From Candidatus Marinamargulisbacteria bacterium SCGC AG-343-D04 (GTDB lineage Bacteria; Margulisbacteria; Marinamargulisbacteria; GCA-2716485; GCA-002719695): DNA of 64,000 nucleotides. This document shows, piece by piece, positions 9,767 to 18,215 of the stretch (positions within the stretch are counted from its first letter, which is position 1; the number at the start of each line of letters is the position of its first letter). The notes under the pieces were generated by a model. That model was not told the DNA's origin. It worked only from the letters and a program-made list of their open reading frames with translations, and did no database searches. A program made the translations under genes and the position numbers. The stretch lies in the NCBI GenBank assembly GCA_003265885.1, contig QFBQ01000004.1:1-64000 (forward strand), given 5' to 3'.

Positions 9767-10663
9767 ATGAAATATACATTTAAATTTACAGAAAAATTTA
9801 ATTTTTGGGCATTCATAAGTATTACTCTAATAGCCATAGGGTTTTCCTTAATGGGCTTACGCGCATTTGAATCAAAGCCCTACTTAAACTTCGGAATAGA
9901 CTTTATGGGTGGAAACACCTTCCATTTACAACTTCAAGAATCGTCTAACGAAAACACCTTAAAAATGATTAGAGAATCACTAAAATCATTTAATCTAGAA
10001 AATAGCCAAATACAATTATCAGGAGAATACGAAGTCTTTATCAAAACATTGGAACTAAAAGAAAATAAAACGGAACAAATCATGTCTCATTTAAAAGAAA
10101 CTATTGGGAACTTCGAAATCTTAGAGATTCAACAAATTGGGGGAAATATCGGAAACTCATTAAAAAGACAATCTATTTACATCATCATTTTTATCACTCT
10201 TTCTCTTTTAATATATGTAACCTTTCGCTTTCAATTTAACTTTGCATTATCCGCACTCATCGCATTGATTCATGACGGACTCATCATTTTAAGCGTCGCA
10301 TCCATTTTAATGCTAGAAATTAACACCGCATTCATCGCAGCCTTATTAACTATTTTAGGCTACTCTATAAACGATACTATCGTCATATTTGACAGAATTA
10401 GAGAAAATATCGAGAAATCAAAAGCAACTCAATCATTAAAAGAAATAACAAATACAGCTTTAAATCAAACTCTCACTCGAACAATTAACACATCCATCAC
10501 GACCTTAATCGTCATTTCCTCTTTAATCCTATTTGGAGGATCTACAATCAAAGAGTTTTGTATCATCTTATTTATAGGAGTTGTGAGTGGAACATACTCA
10601 TCACTATGCATTGCAAGCTCTACAGTTGTTAAATTTGAACGATTTAATAAAATAAATATTTAG
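9767..10663 (+). CDS. secF: Protein translocase subunit SecF
   Basis: A 298-residue partner of SecD. The N-terminal membrane segment is followed by GIDFMGGNTF (about 43-52), the SecF equivalent of the SecD D1 motif, and then a small periplasmic domain. Five further membrane segments carry the conserved YSINDTIVIFDRIRE motif. It starts with ATG directly after the secD stop with no gap. The next gene, accA, is convergent with only nine bases between them. Confidence 0.95.
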   Translation: MKYTFKFTEKFNFWAFISITLIAIGFSLMGLRAFESKPYLNFGIDFMGGNTFHLQLQESSNENTLKMIRESLKSFNLENSQIQLSGEYEVFIKTLELKENKTEQIMSHLKETIGNFEILEIQQIGGNIGNSLKRQSIYIIIFITLSLLIYVTFRFQFNFALSALIALIHDGLIILSVASILMLEINTAFIAALLTILGYSINDTIVIFDRIRENIEKSKATQSLKEITNTALNQTLTRTINTSITTLIVISSLILFGGSTIKEFCIILFIGVVSGTYSSLCIASSTVVKFERFNKINI

Positions 10664-10672
10664 AAAAAAATA

Positions 10673-11638
10673 TTACTTCTTTTCGGAAACAAAAGACCCC
10701 ATTTGTCTAAATTTATGATGTCTCTGCTCTACAATCTCATCTGTACTGAGTTTTAAAAATTGCTTCATATTAGCCAAGATAGTTTTTTTGATACTCACCG
10801 AGGTCTCTTCCCAATTATAATGGGCACCACCTAAAGGCTCTTTTATCACTTCATCTGCAACTCCCAAGTCAACAACATCCTTCGCAGTAATTTTTAAGTT
10901 TTTAGTAGCTTTTTCAGATTGCTTCGCATCTCTAAATAAAATAGAAGCACATCCTTCAGGAGATATTACAGAATATACAGAGTATTCCATCATAAACACC
11001 TTATTCGATACACCTATCGCTAAAGCTCCACCAGATCCACCCTCTCCAATCACAAAGGTAAGTATAGGTACCGTAATTTTAACCATTTCCCGTAAATTTC
11101 GTGCTATAGCTTCAGCCTGCCCCCGTTCTTCAGCCTCAATCCCAGGAAACGCCCCTGGTGTATCTATGAAAGTCACGATAGGAATTGAAAATTTTTCAGC
11201 CATTTTCATTAATCTCAATGCTTTTCTATATCCTTCAGGGTGAGGCATCCCAAAGTTTCTAAATATATTTTCTTTAGTATCATGCCCTTTTTGATGCCCT
11301 ATAAACATGACCCTCTGCATCCCTATAACCCCTAGACCTCCAACAATAGAAGGATCATCTCGAAAAAGCCTATCTCCATGCAACGGAATAAATTTGTCGC
11401 ATATAAGCCTAATTAAGCTAGTTGAATCAGGTCTATTGATATGCCTCGCAATTTGAACAACCTGATGCGGGGATAAATTACTATAAATATCTTTTTTTAA
11501 TTTAACAGCACGATTCTCAATCGATTTAATTTCGCTATCTAGATCCATCTTTCCATCTTTAGAAAGCTCCTTTAACTGATCAATTTTGTCATAAAGATCT
11601 TTTAAGGGTTTTTCAAACTCTAATAGTTTAACACTCAT
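10673..11638 (-). CDS. accA: Acetyl-CoA carboxylase carboxyltransferase subunit alpha
   Basis: A 321-residue subunit that, with AccD, moves the carboxyl group from biotin to acetyl-CoA, the committed step of fatty acid synthesis. The crotonase-like core shows FIDTPGAFPGIEAEERGQ and GEGGSGGALAIG, both typical oxyanion-hole regions, and the N-terminal helical region matches AccA. It overlaps the accD stop by four bases (ATGA), so alpha and beta subunits are made in a coupled way. accB and accC are not in the window. Confidence 0.96.
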   Translation of the reverse strand: MSVKLLEFEKPLKDLYDKIDQLKELSKDGKMDLDSEIKSIENRAVKLKKDIYSNLSPHQVVQIARHINRPDSTSLIRLICDKFIPLHGDRLFRDDPSIVGGLGVIGMQRVMFIGHQKGHDTKENIFRNFGMPHPEGYRKALRLMKMAEKFSIPIVTFIDTPGAFPGIEAEERGQAEAIARNLREMVKITVPILTFVIGEGGSGGALAIGVSNKVFMMEYSVYSVISPEGCASILFRDAKQSEKATKNLKITAKDVVDLGVADEVIKEPLGGAHYNWEETSVSIKKTILANMKQFLKLSTDEIVEQRHHKFRQMGSFVSEKK

Positions 11639-12501
11639 GATGACGAAACCTCCGGATACAGCATCATCAAAAGGTTATGCAGCATATCTTTAAGCTTCTT
11701 ACGCTCTAACACCATATCCACCATCCCATGCTCTAATAAAAAATCAGATCTTTGAAAGCCTTTTGGTAATTTCTGCTTAATCGTTTGCTCGATTACTCTC
11801 GGTCCAGCAAAAGAAATTAACGCATTCGGTTCCGCAATATGAATATCTCCTAGCATCGCAAAACTCGCAGACGTCCCTCCAGTAGTAGGGTCACATAAAA
11901 CAGATATAAAAGGAATTTTAGCATCAGACAGTCTTGAAAGAGCCGCAGATGTTTTGGCCATCTGCATCAAACTAACAATCCCCTCCTGCATTCGTGCACC
12001 GCCTGACATAGTAAACATAATCACAGGTTCCTTATGCTCTAAGGCATACTCAATCAAACGGGTTATTTTCTCCCCTACAACCGATCCCATCGACCCGCCC
12101 ATAAAAGAAAAATCCATAATAGCAAGACTTACTTTACGCCCCTTTAAAGATGCAGTACCTGTAACAACTGCTTCATTTCTAGACGTCTTTTTCAGCGCTT
12201 TCTTTATCCTTTTTTCATAGGGTTCTGTATCCACAAACTTTAAAAAGTCCTGTGCTTGCAAATCTGCGTCTCTCTCTTCAAAAGAATTAGGATCAAAAAA
12301 GTATTTAATTCTCTGTTCAGGCAAAATTCTAAAATGATGATTACAATACGGGCATACCATAAGATTATGATCTAGATCTTTTTTAAAAACAATATTCCCA
12401 CAGCTAGGACACTTTATCCAAAGATTCCCAGGAATATTTAGTTTATCCGTACTAACTACTTTATTTTTATTTTTTTTATCAAACCAGTCTAATATTGACA
12501 T
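11635..12501 (-). CDS. accD: Acetyl-CoA carboxylase carboxyltransferase subunit beta
   Basis: A 288-residue carboxyltransferase beta subunit. An intact zinc ribbon is formed by Cys31, Cys34, Cys50 and Cys53 (CPSC and CPYC), followed by the carboxyltransferase core with FTMSGGARMQEG and DPTTGGTSASFAMLGD. The longer reading frame runs back to 12564, but family alignment favours the ATG at 12501 (MSILDWFDKKNK). An AAAGAG motif sits about eight bases before that ATG. It is the first gene of accD-accA and is divergent from rpsT. Confidence 0.95.
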   Translation of the reverse strand: MSILDWFDKKNKNKVVSTDKLNIPGNLWIKCPSCGNIVFKKDLDHNLMVCPYCNHHFRILPEQRIKYFFDPNSFEERDADLQAQDFLKFVDTEPYEKRIKKALKKTSRNEAVVTGTASLKGRKVSLAIMDFSFMGGSMGSVVGEKITRLIEYALEHKEPVIMFTMSGGARMQEGIVSLMQMAKTSAALSRLSDAKIPFISVLCDPTTGGTSASFAMLGDIHIAEPNALISFAGPRVIEQTIKQKLPKGFQRSDFLLEHGMVDMVLERKKLKDMLHNLLMMLYPEVSSS

Positions 12502-12600
12502 TATGAAAACTCTTTCTGTAAAATTACTTCTTGTAAGTTTAAAAAATAAAAGTGCATTAGTCAATTAAATCAAACTAGAAATGCAAAAACAGGAAAGAAA

Positions 12601-12972
12601 ATGGCAAATAAAAAAGCATCAAAAAAAGATATTTTAAAAAACAAAAGAAATCGCATTCGTAATGTTCACTTTAAATCCTTAATGAAATCATCTATCAAAA
12701 AAGCAATTGATTCCATCGAATCAAAGCAAGAGGGAAGAGAAAACCTAGTAAGAATCGCACTTAAACAAATAGATAAAACTGTTTCAAAAGGTATCATTCA
12801 TAAGAATTCTGCAGCAAGACTAAAATCATCTCTTGCAAAAAAAAATACCATTAATAAAAAAGAAAGCACAGCTAAAAAAGAAAGCACAGCTAAAAAAACA
12901 AGCACAGCTAAAAAAACAAGCACAGCAAAAAAAGCAAGTACAACTAAAAAAACAGTAAGCACCAAAAAGTAG
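12601..12972 (+). CDS. rpsT: Ribosomal protein bS20 with a lysine-rich repetitive C-terminal tail
   Basis: A 123-residue 16S-binding protein. Residues 1-84 are ordinary bS20 (MANKKASKKDILKNKRNR, VSKGIIHKNSAARLKSSL). The family usually ends near residue 85-90, but here about 38 residues follow, built from six copies of a six-residue unit of the type K-x-S-T-A-K. The tail resembles the Lys/Ala/Ser/Thr-rich tails of histone H1-like proteins. An AGGAAAG ribosome site precedes the ATG. The DUF192 gene starts four bases after the stop. Confidence 0.95.
   Translation: MANKKASKKDILKNKRNRIRNVHFKSLMKSSIKKAIDSIESKQEGRENLVRIALKQIDKTVSKGIIHKNSAARLKSSLAKKNTINKKESTAKKESTAKKTSTAKKTSTAKKASTTKKTVSTKK
12856..12963 (+). 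repeat. 18-base tandem repeat inside rpsT
   Basis: About six imperfect tandem copies of an 18-base unit encode the K-x-S-T-A-K repeats of the bS20 tail. The first copies are nearly identical in DNA and later ones diverge, which suggests growth by slippage. Confidence 0.8.
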
Positions 12973-12975
12973 AAT

Positions 12976-13401
12976 GTGAGACCATTCTTCGTCCTATACC
13001 TCACACTTTTTCTCTTTCTAAACTCTACACTGATTGCATCCGTTACTATGTGTATTAAAAACAACTGCATAGATCTTGAAAATGCCAACACCCATGAAAA
13101 GAGAAAACAAGGCCTGATGCATAGACCATTTCTAAAAAAAAACGAAGGCATGTTATTTTCATTTGATACTGAAAAAATCATAGGCATTTGGATGAAAAAC
13201 ACTCTTATTCCTTTAGATATCATCTGGTTAAATAAAAATCTAAAAATTCAAAAAATAGTCAAGAATGCAATTCCTTTCGACTCAACGACACTCTACCATG
13301 TAAAACCTTCTCTATATGTCATAGAGATAAACGCTGGTCTATCCCAAGAACTAGGATTAACTATAGGACAAACATTGCATTTGAAAAAACTATCCCGGTG
13401 A
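12976..13401 (+). CDS. Secreted DUF192 family protein
   Basis: A 141-residue protein with an N-terminal signal peptide (MRPFFVLYLTLFLFLNSTLIAS) followed by a DUF192 domain. Family hallmarks are the E-T-x-x-x-R-x-x-G-L-M-x-R pattern (here THEKRKQGLMHRP), IGIWMKNTLIPLDIIWL, and the C-terminal INAGLSQELGLTIGQ. The biochemical role of the family is unknown. The start is GTG at 12976; an ATG overlapping it leads straight into a stop. It probably shares the rpsT transcript. Its 3' end overlaps the convergent gene at 13390 by 12 bases. Confidence 0.85.
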   Translation: MRPFFVLYLTLFLFLNSTLIASVTMCIKNNCIDLENANTHEKRKQGLMHRPFLKKNEGMLFSFDTEKIIGIWMKNTLIPLDIIWLNKNLKIQKIVKNAIPFDSTTLYHVKPSLYVIEINAGLSQELGLTIGQTLHLKKLSR

Positions 13402-14025
13402 CCGGATAGGAAAATCATCATCCGAATTAAACTGCTGATTAAAATCTATAGTTTCACCTGTAGATTCATCTATAGAAGGAGAAAACTCAACAGTCTTTCT
13501 TGAAGGATTAAATCCCTTTAAAGGCATTTTCATCTTAGAGTAAACCGTTGAAAATGATGTTCGTCCCGTAATATAAAACTGAAAGAGAGGGTCTATCCCT
13601 TCCTCACCTAATCCAAGATCCACCCCCACCAAAACAGAAGGCGAAAACCTGTGATCTACTCCTAACAAAAATCGACTTCGATGCTGCCCCAATTCCAGAA
13701 AGCGTCCAAATCCAAAAGTAAAAAAATAATCAGACTTAATATATAACTTTGTTTTTAACTTATACGAATGTATAGATATATTATCCAATAAAAATTTAAT
13801 ATCTAGATAATCAGAATATAGCCCCAAATAAAACTTATCCCACAGCACATAATCTAAACCCAGTTCAAACGTAAAATCAACAGAAGAAGACATATAGTCT
13901 ATTGTTTTATCTATATAAAGGCCTTCAAAATCATCCTCAGGCTCCACCCTAGAAACATCATCTACCCCACATATATTTATAGTGACACAAAAAAGAAAAA
14001 CAAGAAAAAACACCCCTTTTTTCAT
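13390..14025 (-). CDS. Hypothetical exported protein, possible beta-barrel
   Basis: A 211-residue protein that I do not recognise. Residues 1-20 form a clear signal peptide (MKKGVFFLVFLFCVTINICG). The rest is rich in short alternating aromatic/polar strands such as FTFELGLDYVLWDKFYLGLYSDYL and YFFTFGFGRF, consistent with an outer-membrane barrel or a periplasmic beta protein. The last 50 residues are polar and probably disordered. An AAAGGTAG motif precedes the ATG. It sits two bases behind the RidA gene and is probably co-transcribed with it. Confidence 0.6.
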   Translation of the reverse strand: MKKGVFFLVFLFCVTINICGVDDVSRVEPEDDFEGLYIDKTIDYMSSSVDFTFELGLDYVLWDKFYLGLYSDYLDIKFLLDNISIHSYKLKTKLYIKSDYFFTFGFGRFLELGQHRSRFLLGVDHRFSPSVLVGVDLGLGEEGIDPLFQFYITGRTSFSTVYSKMKMPLKGFNPSRKTVEFSPSIDESTGETIDFNQQFNSDDDFPIRSPG

Positions 14026-14027
14026 AT

Positions 14028-14405
14028 CTACCTTTGAGCCGCAATAACATCTATTTCAACCAAAAATCCCTTCGGTAGATTTTTAGTTGGAACAGCAGAT
14101 CTCGCTGGCCTATGATCTCCAAAAAATTCAGCATAAACACTATTCACTTGAGCCCAAATAGAAATATCAGAAATATATACTGTAGACTTTAGCACCAAGG
14201 ATTTATCACTATTAGATGCTTCTAATACACTCTGAACATTTTTTAAGGTTTGTAACGCTTGCTCTTCCACAGTCTCTAGAAAACGCGAAGGATCTGCCAC
14301 ATCTATAGGCAACTGCCCCGAAACATACACTAACCCATTATGTACAATAGCCTGAGAATAATGACCCAATGGCTCTGCAGCCATATCTGTTGTAATAATA
14401 TCCAT
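14028..14405 (-). CDS. ridA: RidA/YjgF family enamine/imine deaminase
   Basis: A 125-residue RidA protein. Members hydrolyse reactive 2-aminoacrylate and related imines formed by PLP enzymes. Signatures include YSQAIVHNGLVYVSGQLPID near the N-terminus, the catalytic Arg in RPARSAVPTKNLPKGFLVEIDVIA, and the C-terminal Glu (VEIDVIA). The reading frame extends to a TTG at 14411, but the ATG at 14405 lies eight bases after AGGAG and is the better start. Confidence 0.92.
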   Translation of the reverse strand: MDIITTDMAAEPLGHYSQAIVHNGLVYVSGQLPIDVADPSRFLETVEEQALQTLKNVQSVLEASNSDKSLVLKSTVYISDISIWAQVNSVYAEFFGDHRPARSAVPTKNLPKGFLVEIDVIAAQR

Positions 14406-14467
14406 GAACAATGCTCCTAATAATTAATTATCTCAGTATACACTATTTCCAAAACCATGACTAATTA

Positions 14468-14496
14468 TAGACCTCATCAGAAAAACACTTTATAGT
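14468..14496 (+). promoter_or_regulatory. Promoter of aroK with -10 box six bases before the ATG
   Basis: TAGACC (14468-14473), a 17-base spacer and TATAGT (14491-14496) precede the ATG at 14503 by six bases. No ribosome site is visible, so a leaderless mRNA is predicted. Confidence 0.55.
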
Positions 14497-14502
14497 ATTA
14501 AA

Positions 14503-15015
14503 ATGAGCCTAAAATACAAACGAATAACACTCATTGGAATGTCTGGTGTAGGAAAAACAACATTCGGAAAAGAACTTGCGAAACAAGAATCCTATACCTT
14601 TATAGATACAGATCTTTTGATAGAAAAACAACTCCATTCTAAAATTAAACCCTATATTAAAAAATATGGTGAAAAAAATTTTAAAGCACTAGAAGAAAAT
14701 ACCATTTTAAACTTACCCATCGATGAACATACCATCATCTCCACTGGCGGCAGCGTTATTTATTCCGAAAATGCCATGAATTACTTAAAAAAAGAGTCCA
14801 CCATAGTCTATCTCAAAGACTCCCTTAAAAATATTAAAAATAGAATCAAAGATTTTAATAAACGAGGTCTCATTATGGGAAATCACGACTCTCTTGAAAG
14901 TCTCTATAACGAACGAAGAAAATATTATGAAAACTACGCAGATATCACCATAAATTATCCTGATTTCTTTTCTATTTCAAAGATTTTACATACAATTACC
15001 TCACATCTATCATGA
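14503..15015 (+). CDS. aroK: Shikimate kinase
   Basis: A 170-residue kinase that phosphorylates shikimate on the route to chorismate. The P-loop GMSGVGKTT (12-20) and FIDTD (shikimate-contacting Asp) are intact, as is the STGGS motif. The usual lid Arg region is present as FNKRGLI. It is slightly short but complete. The stop overlaps the lpxC start by four bases (ATGA). Confidence 0.92.
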   Translation: MSLKYKRITLIGMSGVGKTTFGKELAKQESYTFIDTDLLIEKQLHSKIKPYIKKYGEKNFKALEENTILNLPIDEHTIISTGGSVIYSENAMNYLKKESTIVYLKDSLKNIKNRIKDFNKRGLIMGNHDSLESLYNERRKYYENYADITINYPDFFSISKILHTITSHLS

Positions 15016-15836
15016 CACAACATAAAACCTTAACACATCCAGGTTCTCTATCTGGAATAGGCATACACTCCGGAAACAAGGTATGTCTAGAGTTTTCTCC
15101 CTCAAAGGAAGAAGGGATAACATTTAAACAAAAACAAAATCCCCAAAAAAAACTCACTGTCAGCCCTAAAACATCACACTCCGAACATAATAGAGCAACC
15201 TGTCTCAAAAACTCATCCATGACCATTTCAACCCCCGAACACCTCCTATCCGCTTGCGCAGGCCTAGGATTAACCCATCTATCCATTACCATAGACCAAG
15301 AAGAAATCCCCATTTTAGATGGAAGCGCAAAGCCATTCATAGACCTCTTTACGTCACTTGGAATAACAGCATTACCTTCAACAGTAGCCCCTATTATCAT
15401 TAAGGAACCCATACACCTCTACGAACATGACCAAGCTATTATAGTCACGCCCTCGTCAGCACCTATATTTAGCTATTTTTTGCATTACCCTCATCCCGTC
15501 ATTAATACTCAATGTATTTCACTAGAGTTTACACAATCGTCTTATATCTCATCTATTTCTGAAGCTCGAACCTTTGGATTTGAAGAAGAAATTCAACACT
15601 TAATTAAAAATGGCCTCGCAAAAGGCGGTTCTCTTGATAACGCATTAGTCATAGGTGATACTGACTATATAAACCCGCCTAGATTTCCAGACGAATGTGC
15701 CAGGCACAAACTATTAGACCTTATCGGTGACTGCTGGATTTTAAATAGACCTATTCATGGACATATCACAGGAATAAAGTCAGGACATTCTTTAAACAAT
15801 GCATTGGTAAAACATCTGACAAAAATCCTAGCTTAA
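15012..15836 (+). CDS. lpxC: UDP-3-O-acyl-N-acetylglucosamine deacetylase
   Basis: A 274-residue zinc enzyme of the committed step of lipid A synthesis, so the organism makes an LPS-type outer leaflet or once did. The zinc ligands are visible in PEHLLSA and in the C-terminal HKLLDLIGD, and GGSLDNALVIG and the IKSGHSLNNALV His motif are conserved. Start is ATG at 15012, overlapping aroK by four bases. No other lpx gene is in the window. Confidence 0.95.
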   Translation: MTQHKTLTHPGSLSGIGIHSGNKVCLEFSPSKEEGITFKQKQNPQKKLTVSPKTSHSEHNRATCLKNSSMTISTPEHLLSACAGLGLTHLSITIDQEEIPILDGSAKPFIDLFTSLGITALPSTVAPIIIKEPIHLYEHDQAIIVTPSSAPIFSYFLHYPHPVINTQCISLEFTQSSYISSISEARTFGFEEEIQHLIKNGLAKGGSLDNALVIGDTDYINPPRFPDECARHKLLDLIGDCWILNRPIHGHITGIKSGHSLNNALVKHLTKILA

Positions 15837-15855
15837 AACAAAAATCTTCACATAC

Positions 15856-16164
15856 TTAAAGCCCCAAAGATCGTCTCTCTAGCTCTCTAATCTTTCTCAG
15901 CTTCTTTTTCAGCTCTTTTATTGTTTGAATAACCGACTCCTCTTCATCATCATCCTGTTCCTTTGAAGATACTTTTTTTCGCTTGGCCTTCATTAACGAC
16001 TGTTTATGAGACTCATCTGCTGCATGAACCGTACTTCCCGAATGATGACCTAGCTTTGAAACAAGCTCCGCCTTAAAGGAAACATCAGAATCTGCTTTTT
16101 GAAAGATCTGCTTTTTGACATCTTTATTTTGATTTAAATTAAACTGTGTACTTAAATCAACCAT
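15856..16164 (-). CDS. Small hypothetical coiled-coil protein
   Basis: A 102-residue hydrophilic protein that I do not recognise. The N-terminal half is polar; the C-terminal 45 residues are highly charged and begin with a DDDEEES run followed by a Lys/Arg-rich helix that should form a coiled coil. There is no signal peptide. A run of six G before the ATG serves as ribosome site. It is the last of three small co-directional genes (16650 to 15856). Confidence 0.55.
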   Translation of the reverse strand: MVDLSTQFNLNQNKDVKKQIFQKADSDVSFKAELVSKLGHHSGSTVHAADESHKQSLMKAKRKKVSSKEQDDDEEESVIQTIKELKKKLRKIRELERRSLGL

Positions 16165-16176
16165 AATCCCCCCTAA

Positions 16177-16320
16177 TTAAAGTTCCGTATCCTCATCCTC
16201 AAAAACATCATCAAGCTCTTTTAATAAATCTGGGTTAATATCTCCTACTACTTCTTTGGCCTTATCTAAAAGTTCCTCAGATGGTCTTTTTTTAAAAAAA
16301 TCTAAATTCAAATCTGACAT
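16177..16320 (-). CDS. Small hypothetical acidic protein (47 residues)
   Basis: The frame from ATG at 16320 to TAA at 16177 encodes 47 residues (begins MSDLNLDFFKKRPSEELLDK and ends in an acidic D/E stretch). GGGGTAATAAG lies just upstream, overlapping the stop of the preceding gene, which gives a ribosome site with spacing near eight. It sits tightly between two other small genes with gaps of 6 and 12 bases, which supports it as a real gene of that operon. No family recognised. Confidence 0.55.
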   Translation of the reverse strand: MSDLNLDFFKKRPSEELLDKAKEVVGDINPDLLKELDDVFEDEDTEL

Positions 16321-16326
16321 AACTTA

Positions 16327-16650
16327 TTACCCCTTTTTGATTTTTTTAATCGTAGCCAAAACCTCTTTTTTTAAATTAGCATCCTTTAATAATTTTTCTT
16401 TTAATTCTTGCACCATCTTAATATCATCTTTCCCCATTTTGGGCCCAATTATGCCTTCTAATTTTAAAACCAACATAATATGAGTCACCAACTCCTCCCC
16501 AACATGCCCGCCAAGTTGAGGAAAGACCTTTTTTAAAACAGTTTCTAATTGAATATTTTTTTCAATTTGAGAAGGAGAAAACAAGGATGTTCTTTTATTA
16601 GAACCCTTTGATTGATTATCTTGCTTACCTTTACTATCTAGTTTTGCCAT
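16327..16650 (-). CDS. Small hypothetical helical protein
   Basis: A 107-residue protein that I do not recognise. The first 30 residues are basic and polar (likely disordered); the remainder is predicted helical with Leu/Val heptads, including VFPQLGGHVGEELVTHIM and a Lys-rich C-terminus. No signal peptide or membrane segment. First gene of the three-gene set that continues to 15856. It lies 33 bases downstream of the ArsR gene. Confidence 0.55.
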   Translation of the reverse strand: MAKLDSKGKQDNQSKGSNKRTSLFSPSQIEKNIQLETVLKKVFPQLGGHVGEELVTHIMLVLKLEGIIGPKMGKDDIKMVQELKEKLLKDANLKKEVLATIKKIKKG

Positions 16651-16683
16651 CTATAAACAGATAAACGTAAAAAATAAAAACTA

Positions 16684-16971
16684 TCATGCACCTGATTTTG
16701 GTACCATTTGTCCAAAAGCATCCCAAATAAGATTAAACGAATCAAAATCAATTGAATAAAATACTTTTCTACCCTCTTTTCTAGATTTAGCAATTCCTGC
16801 TTTTTTTAACATATTCAAATGATGAGACGTCGTGGACTGCTCAAGGTAAAATCGTTTCTCAATATCCTGAGCAAACATTTCCTTATTCTTCTGTAATAAA
16901 GAAATAATCTCTAGGCGCTCTTCATTAGCTAGAGCTTTAAAAAGTTTTATAAATTTTTCGTTATCTTGCAT
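16684..16971 (-). CDS. ArsR/SmtB family transcription regulator
   Basis: A 95-residue winged-helix protein. LFKALANEERLEIISLL, the recognition region LEQSTTSHHLNMLKKAGI, and the wing RKEGRKVFYSI are standard for ArsR-type repressors. No obvious metal-binding Cys pair is present, so the signal is unknown. Its start lies inside the end of serS (25-base overlap), so it is expressed with serS. The small genes downstream may belong to the same transcript and could be its targets. Confidence 0.88.
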   Translation of the reverse strand: MQDNEKFIKLFKALANEERLEIISLLQKNKEMFAQDIEKRFYLEQSTTSHHLNMLKKAGIAKSRKEGRKVFYSIDFDSFNLIWDAFGQMVPKSGA

Positions 16972-18215
16972 ATTCTTTCAAACCTTACATACTCTTTCAA
17001 AACATCAGGAACTTCAATAGACCCATCTACATCTTGATAATGTTCCATTATCGCCGCTAAAGTCCTGCCTACAGCAAGACCCGATCCATTTAAAGTATGT
17101 ACAAAACTAGCTTTACCAGTATCTTTACCTTTATATCTTATCATAGCTCTTCTAGATTGAAAATCAAGAAAGTTAGAACACGATGAAATCTCCCTATACC
17201 TATTCTGAGACGGAAACCATACCTCAAGATCTACCGTTCGAGCCGAACCAAAACCCAAATCTCCAACACATAACTCCACCACTCTATAAGGAAGCTTTAA
17301 TTTCTTTAAAATAGACTCCGCATGCCCCAATAACATCTGCCACTCTTCCATAGAGCGCTCTGGATGAACAATTTTAACTAATTCCACCTTATTAAATTGA
17401 TGTAAACGAATAAGCCCTTTCATATCCTTACCATAAGAGCCCGCTTCTTTACGAAAACACGATGTATACCCAGTAACACTGATTGGCAAATCTTCTTCAG
17501 CTAACACTTTCCCCTGAAAAAGGTTAGTCAACTGAACCTCTGCTGTTGGAGATAAATAGTAATCCGTATCCTCTAACTTAAACAAATCATCCGAAAACTT
17601 TGGAAGCTGTCCCGTTCCCTGTAAAGCTCTTGAATTAACAATGGAAGAAGGTAACACTTCTTCATACCCATGATTCAACGTATGTTCATCTAGCATAAAC
17701 CCAATTAAAGCACGTTCTAACGCAGCGCCTTTACCTCGCAAATTAACAAACCTAGACCCTGTAACAGTAGCCGCCGTATCAAAATCCAACATTCCACACT
17801 GAACTCCCAACTCATCATGAGACAATGGAGAAAAGTCGAAAGATGGAAGAACACCCTCTTTTCTAATTTCAACATTATGATCTTCTGTATCTCCCTCTGG
17901 AACTACGTCACAAGACATATTTGGAAACTGAAGAGCTAAGGCTTTCAATGATTCTTCCAAAGGAAGTAAACTATCCTGCTTTTTCTTAACAGATTCTGCT
18001 AATTCTTTAAGCTGACTCAACTGCTCCTGGCTAGGCTTTCCTTTGGGTGTTAATGCATTTCTTTTCTCTTTTAATTGCTCTACTTCTATCAACGCATCAC
18101 GCCATTTTCTATCCAAATCAACATAGTCATTAAATAAAGTCTGATCCACCCCTCTCAACTTTAATTTATTAAAAACCTCTTCAGGATTTTCACGTATTTT
18201 CTTTATATCAAGCAT
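16947..18215 (-). CDS. serS: Seryl-tRNA synthetase
   Basis: A 422-residue class II synthetase. The N-terminal long coiled-coil arm (about 25-100) that grips tRNA-Ser is followed by the catalytic core with TAEVQLTNLF, FRKEAGSYGKDMKGLIRLHQF (motif 2 region) and the C-terminal motif 3 region LNGSGLAVGRTLAAIMEHYQ. Length is normal. It overlaps pheA at its 5' end by eight bases and the ArsR gene at its 3' end. Confidence 0.97.
   Translation of the reverse strand: MLDIKKIRENPEEVFNKLKLRGVDQTLFNDYVDLDRKWRDALIEVEQLKEKRNALTPKGKPSQEQLSQLKELAESVKKKQDSLLPLEESLKALALQFPNMSCDVVPEGDTEDHNVEIRKEGVLPSFDFSPLSHDELGVQCGMLDFDTAATVTGSRFVNLRGKGAALERALIGFMLDEHTLNHGYEEVLPSSIVNSRALQGTGQLPKFSDDLFKLEDTDYYLSPTAEVQLTNLFQGKVLAEEDLPISVTGYTSCFRKEAGSYGKDMKGLIRLHQFNKVELVKIVHPERSMEEWQMLLGHAESILKKLKLPYRVVELCVGDLGFGSARTVDLEVWFPSQNRYREISSCSNFLDFQSRRAMIRYKGKDTGKASFVHTLNGSGLAVGRTLAAIMEHYQDVDGSIEVPDVLKEYVRFERICKITKNL

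Noticed and set aside
12502..12564. Longer AccD start at 12564
   Set aside because: The extra 21 residues do not fit the family, and an internal ATG with a ribosome-like site gives the normal N-terminus.
12798..13223. Minus-strand frame of 141 residues
   Set aside because: It is antisense to the rpsT repeats and the DUF192 gene and has low-complexity L/V/F repeats caused by the lysine-coding DNA.
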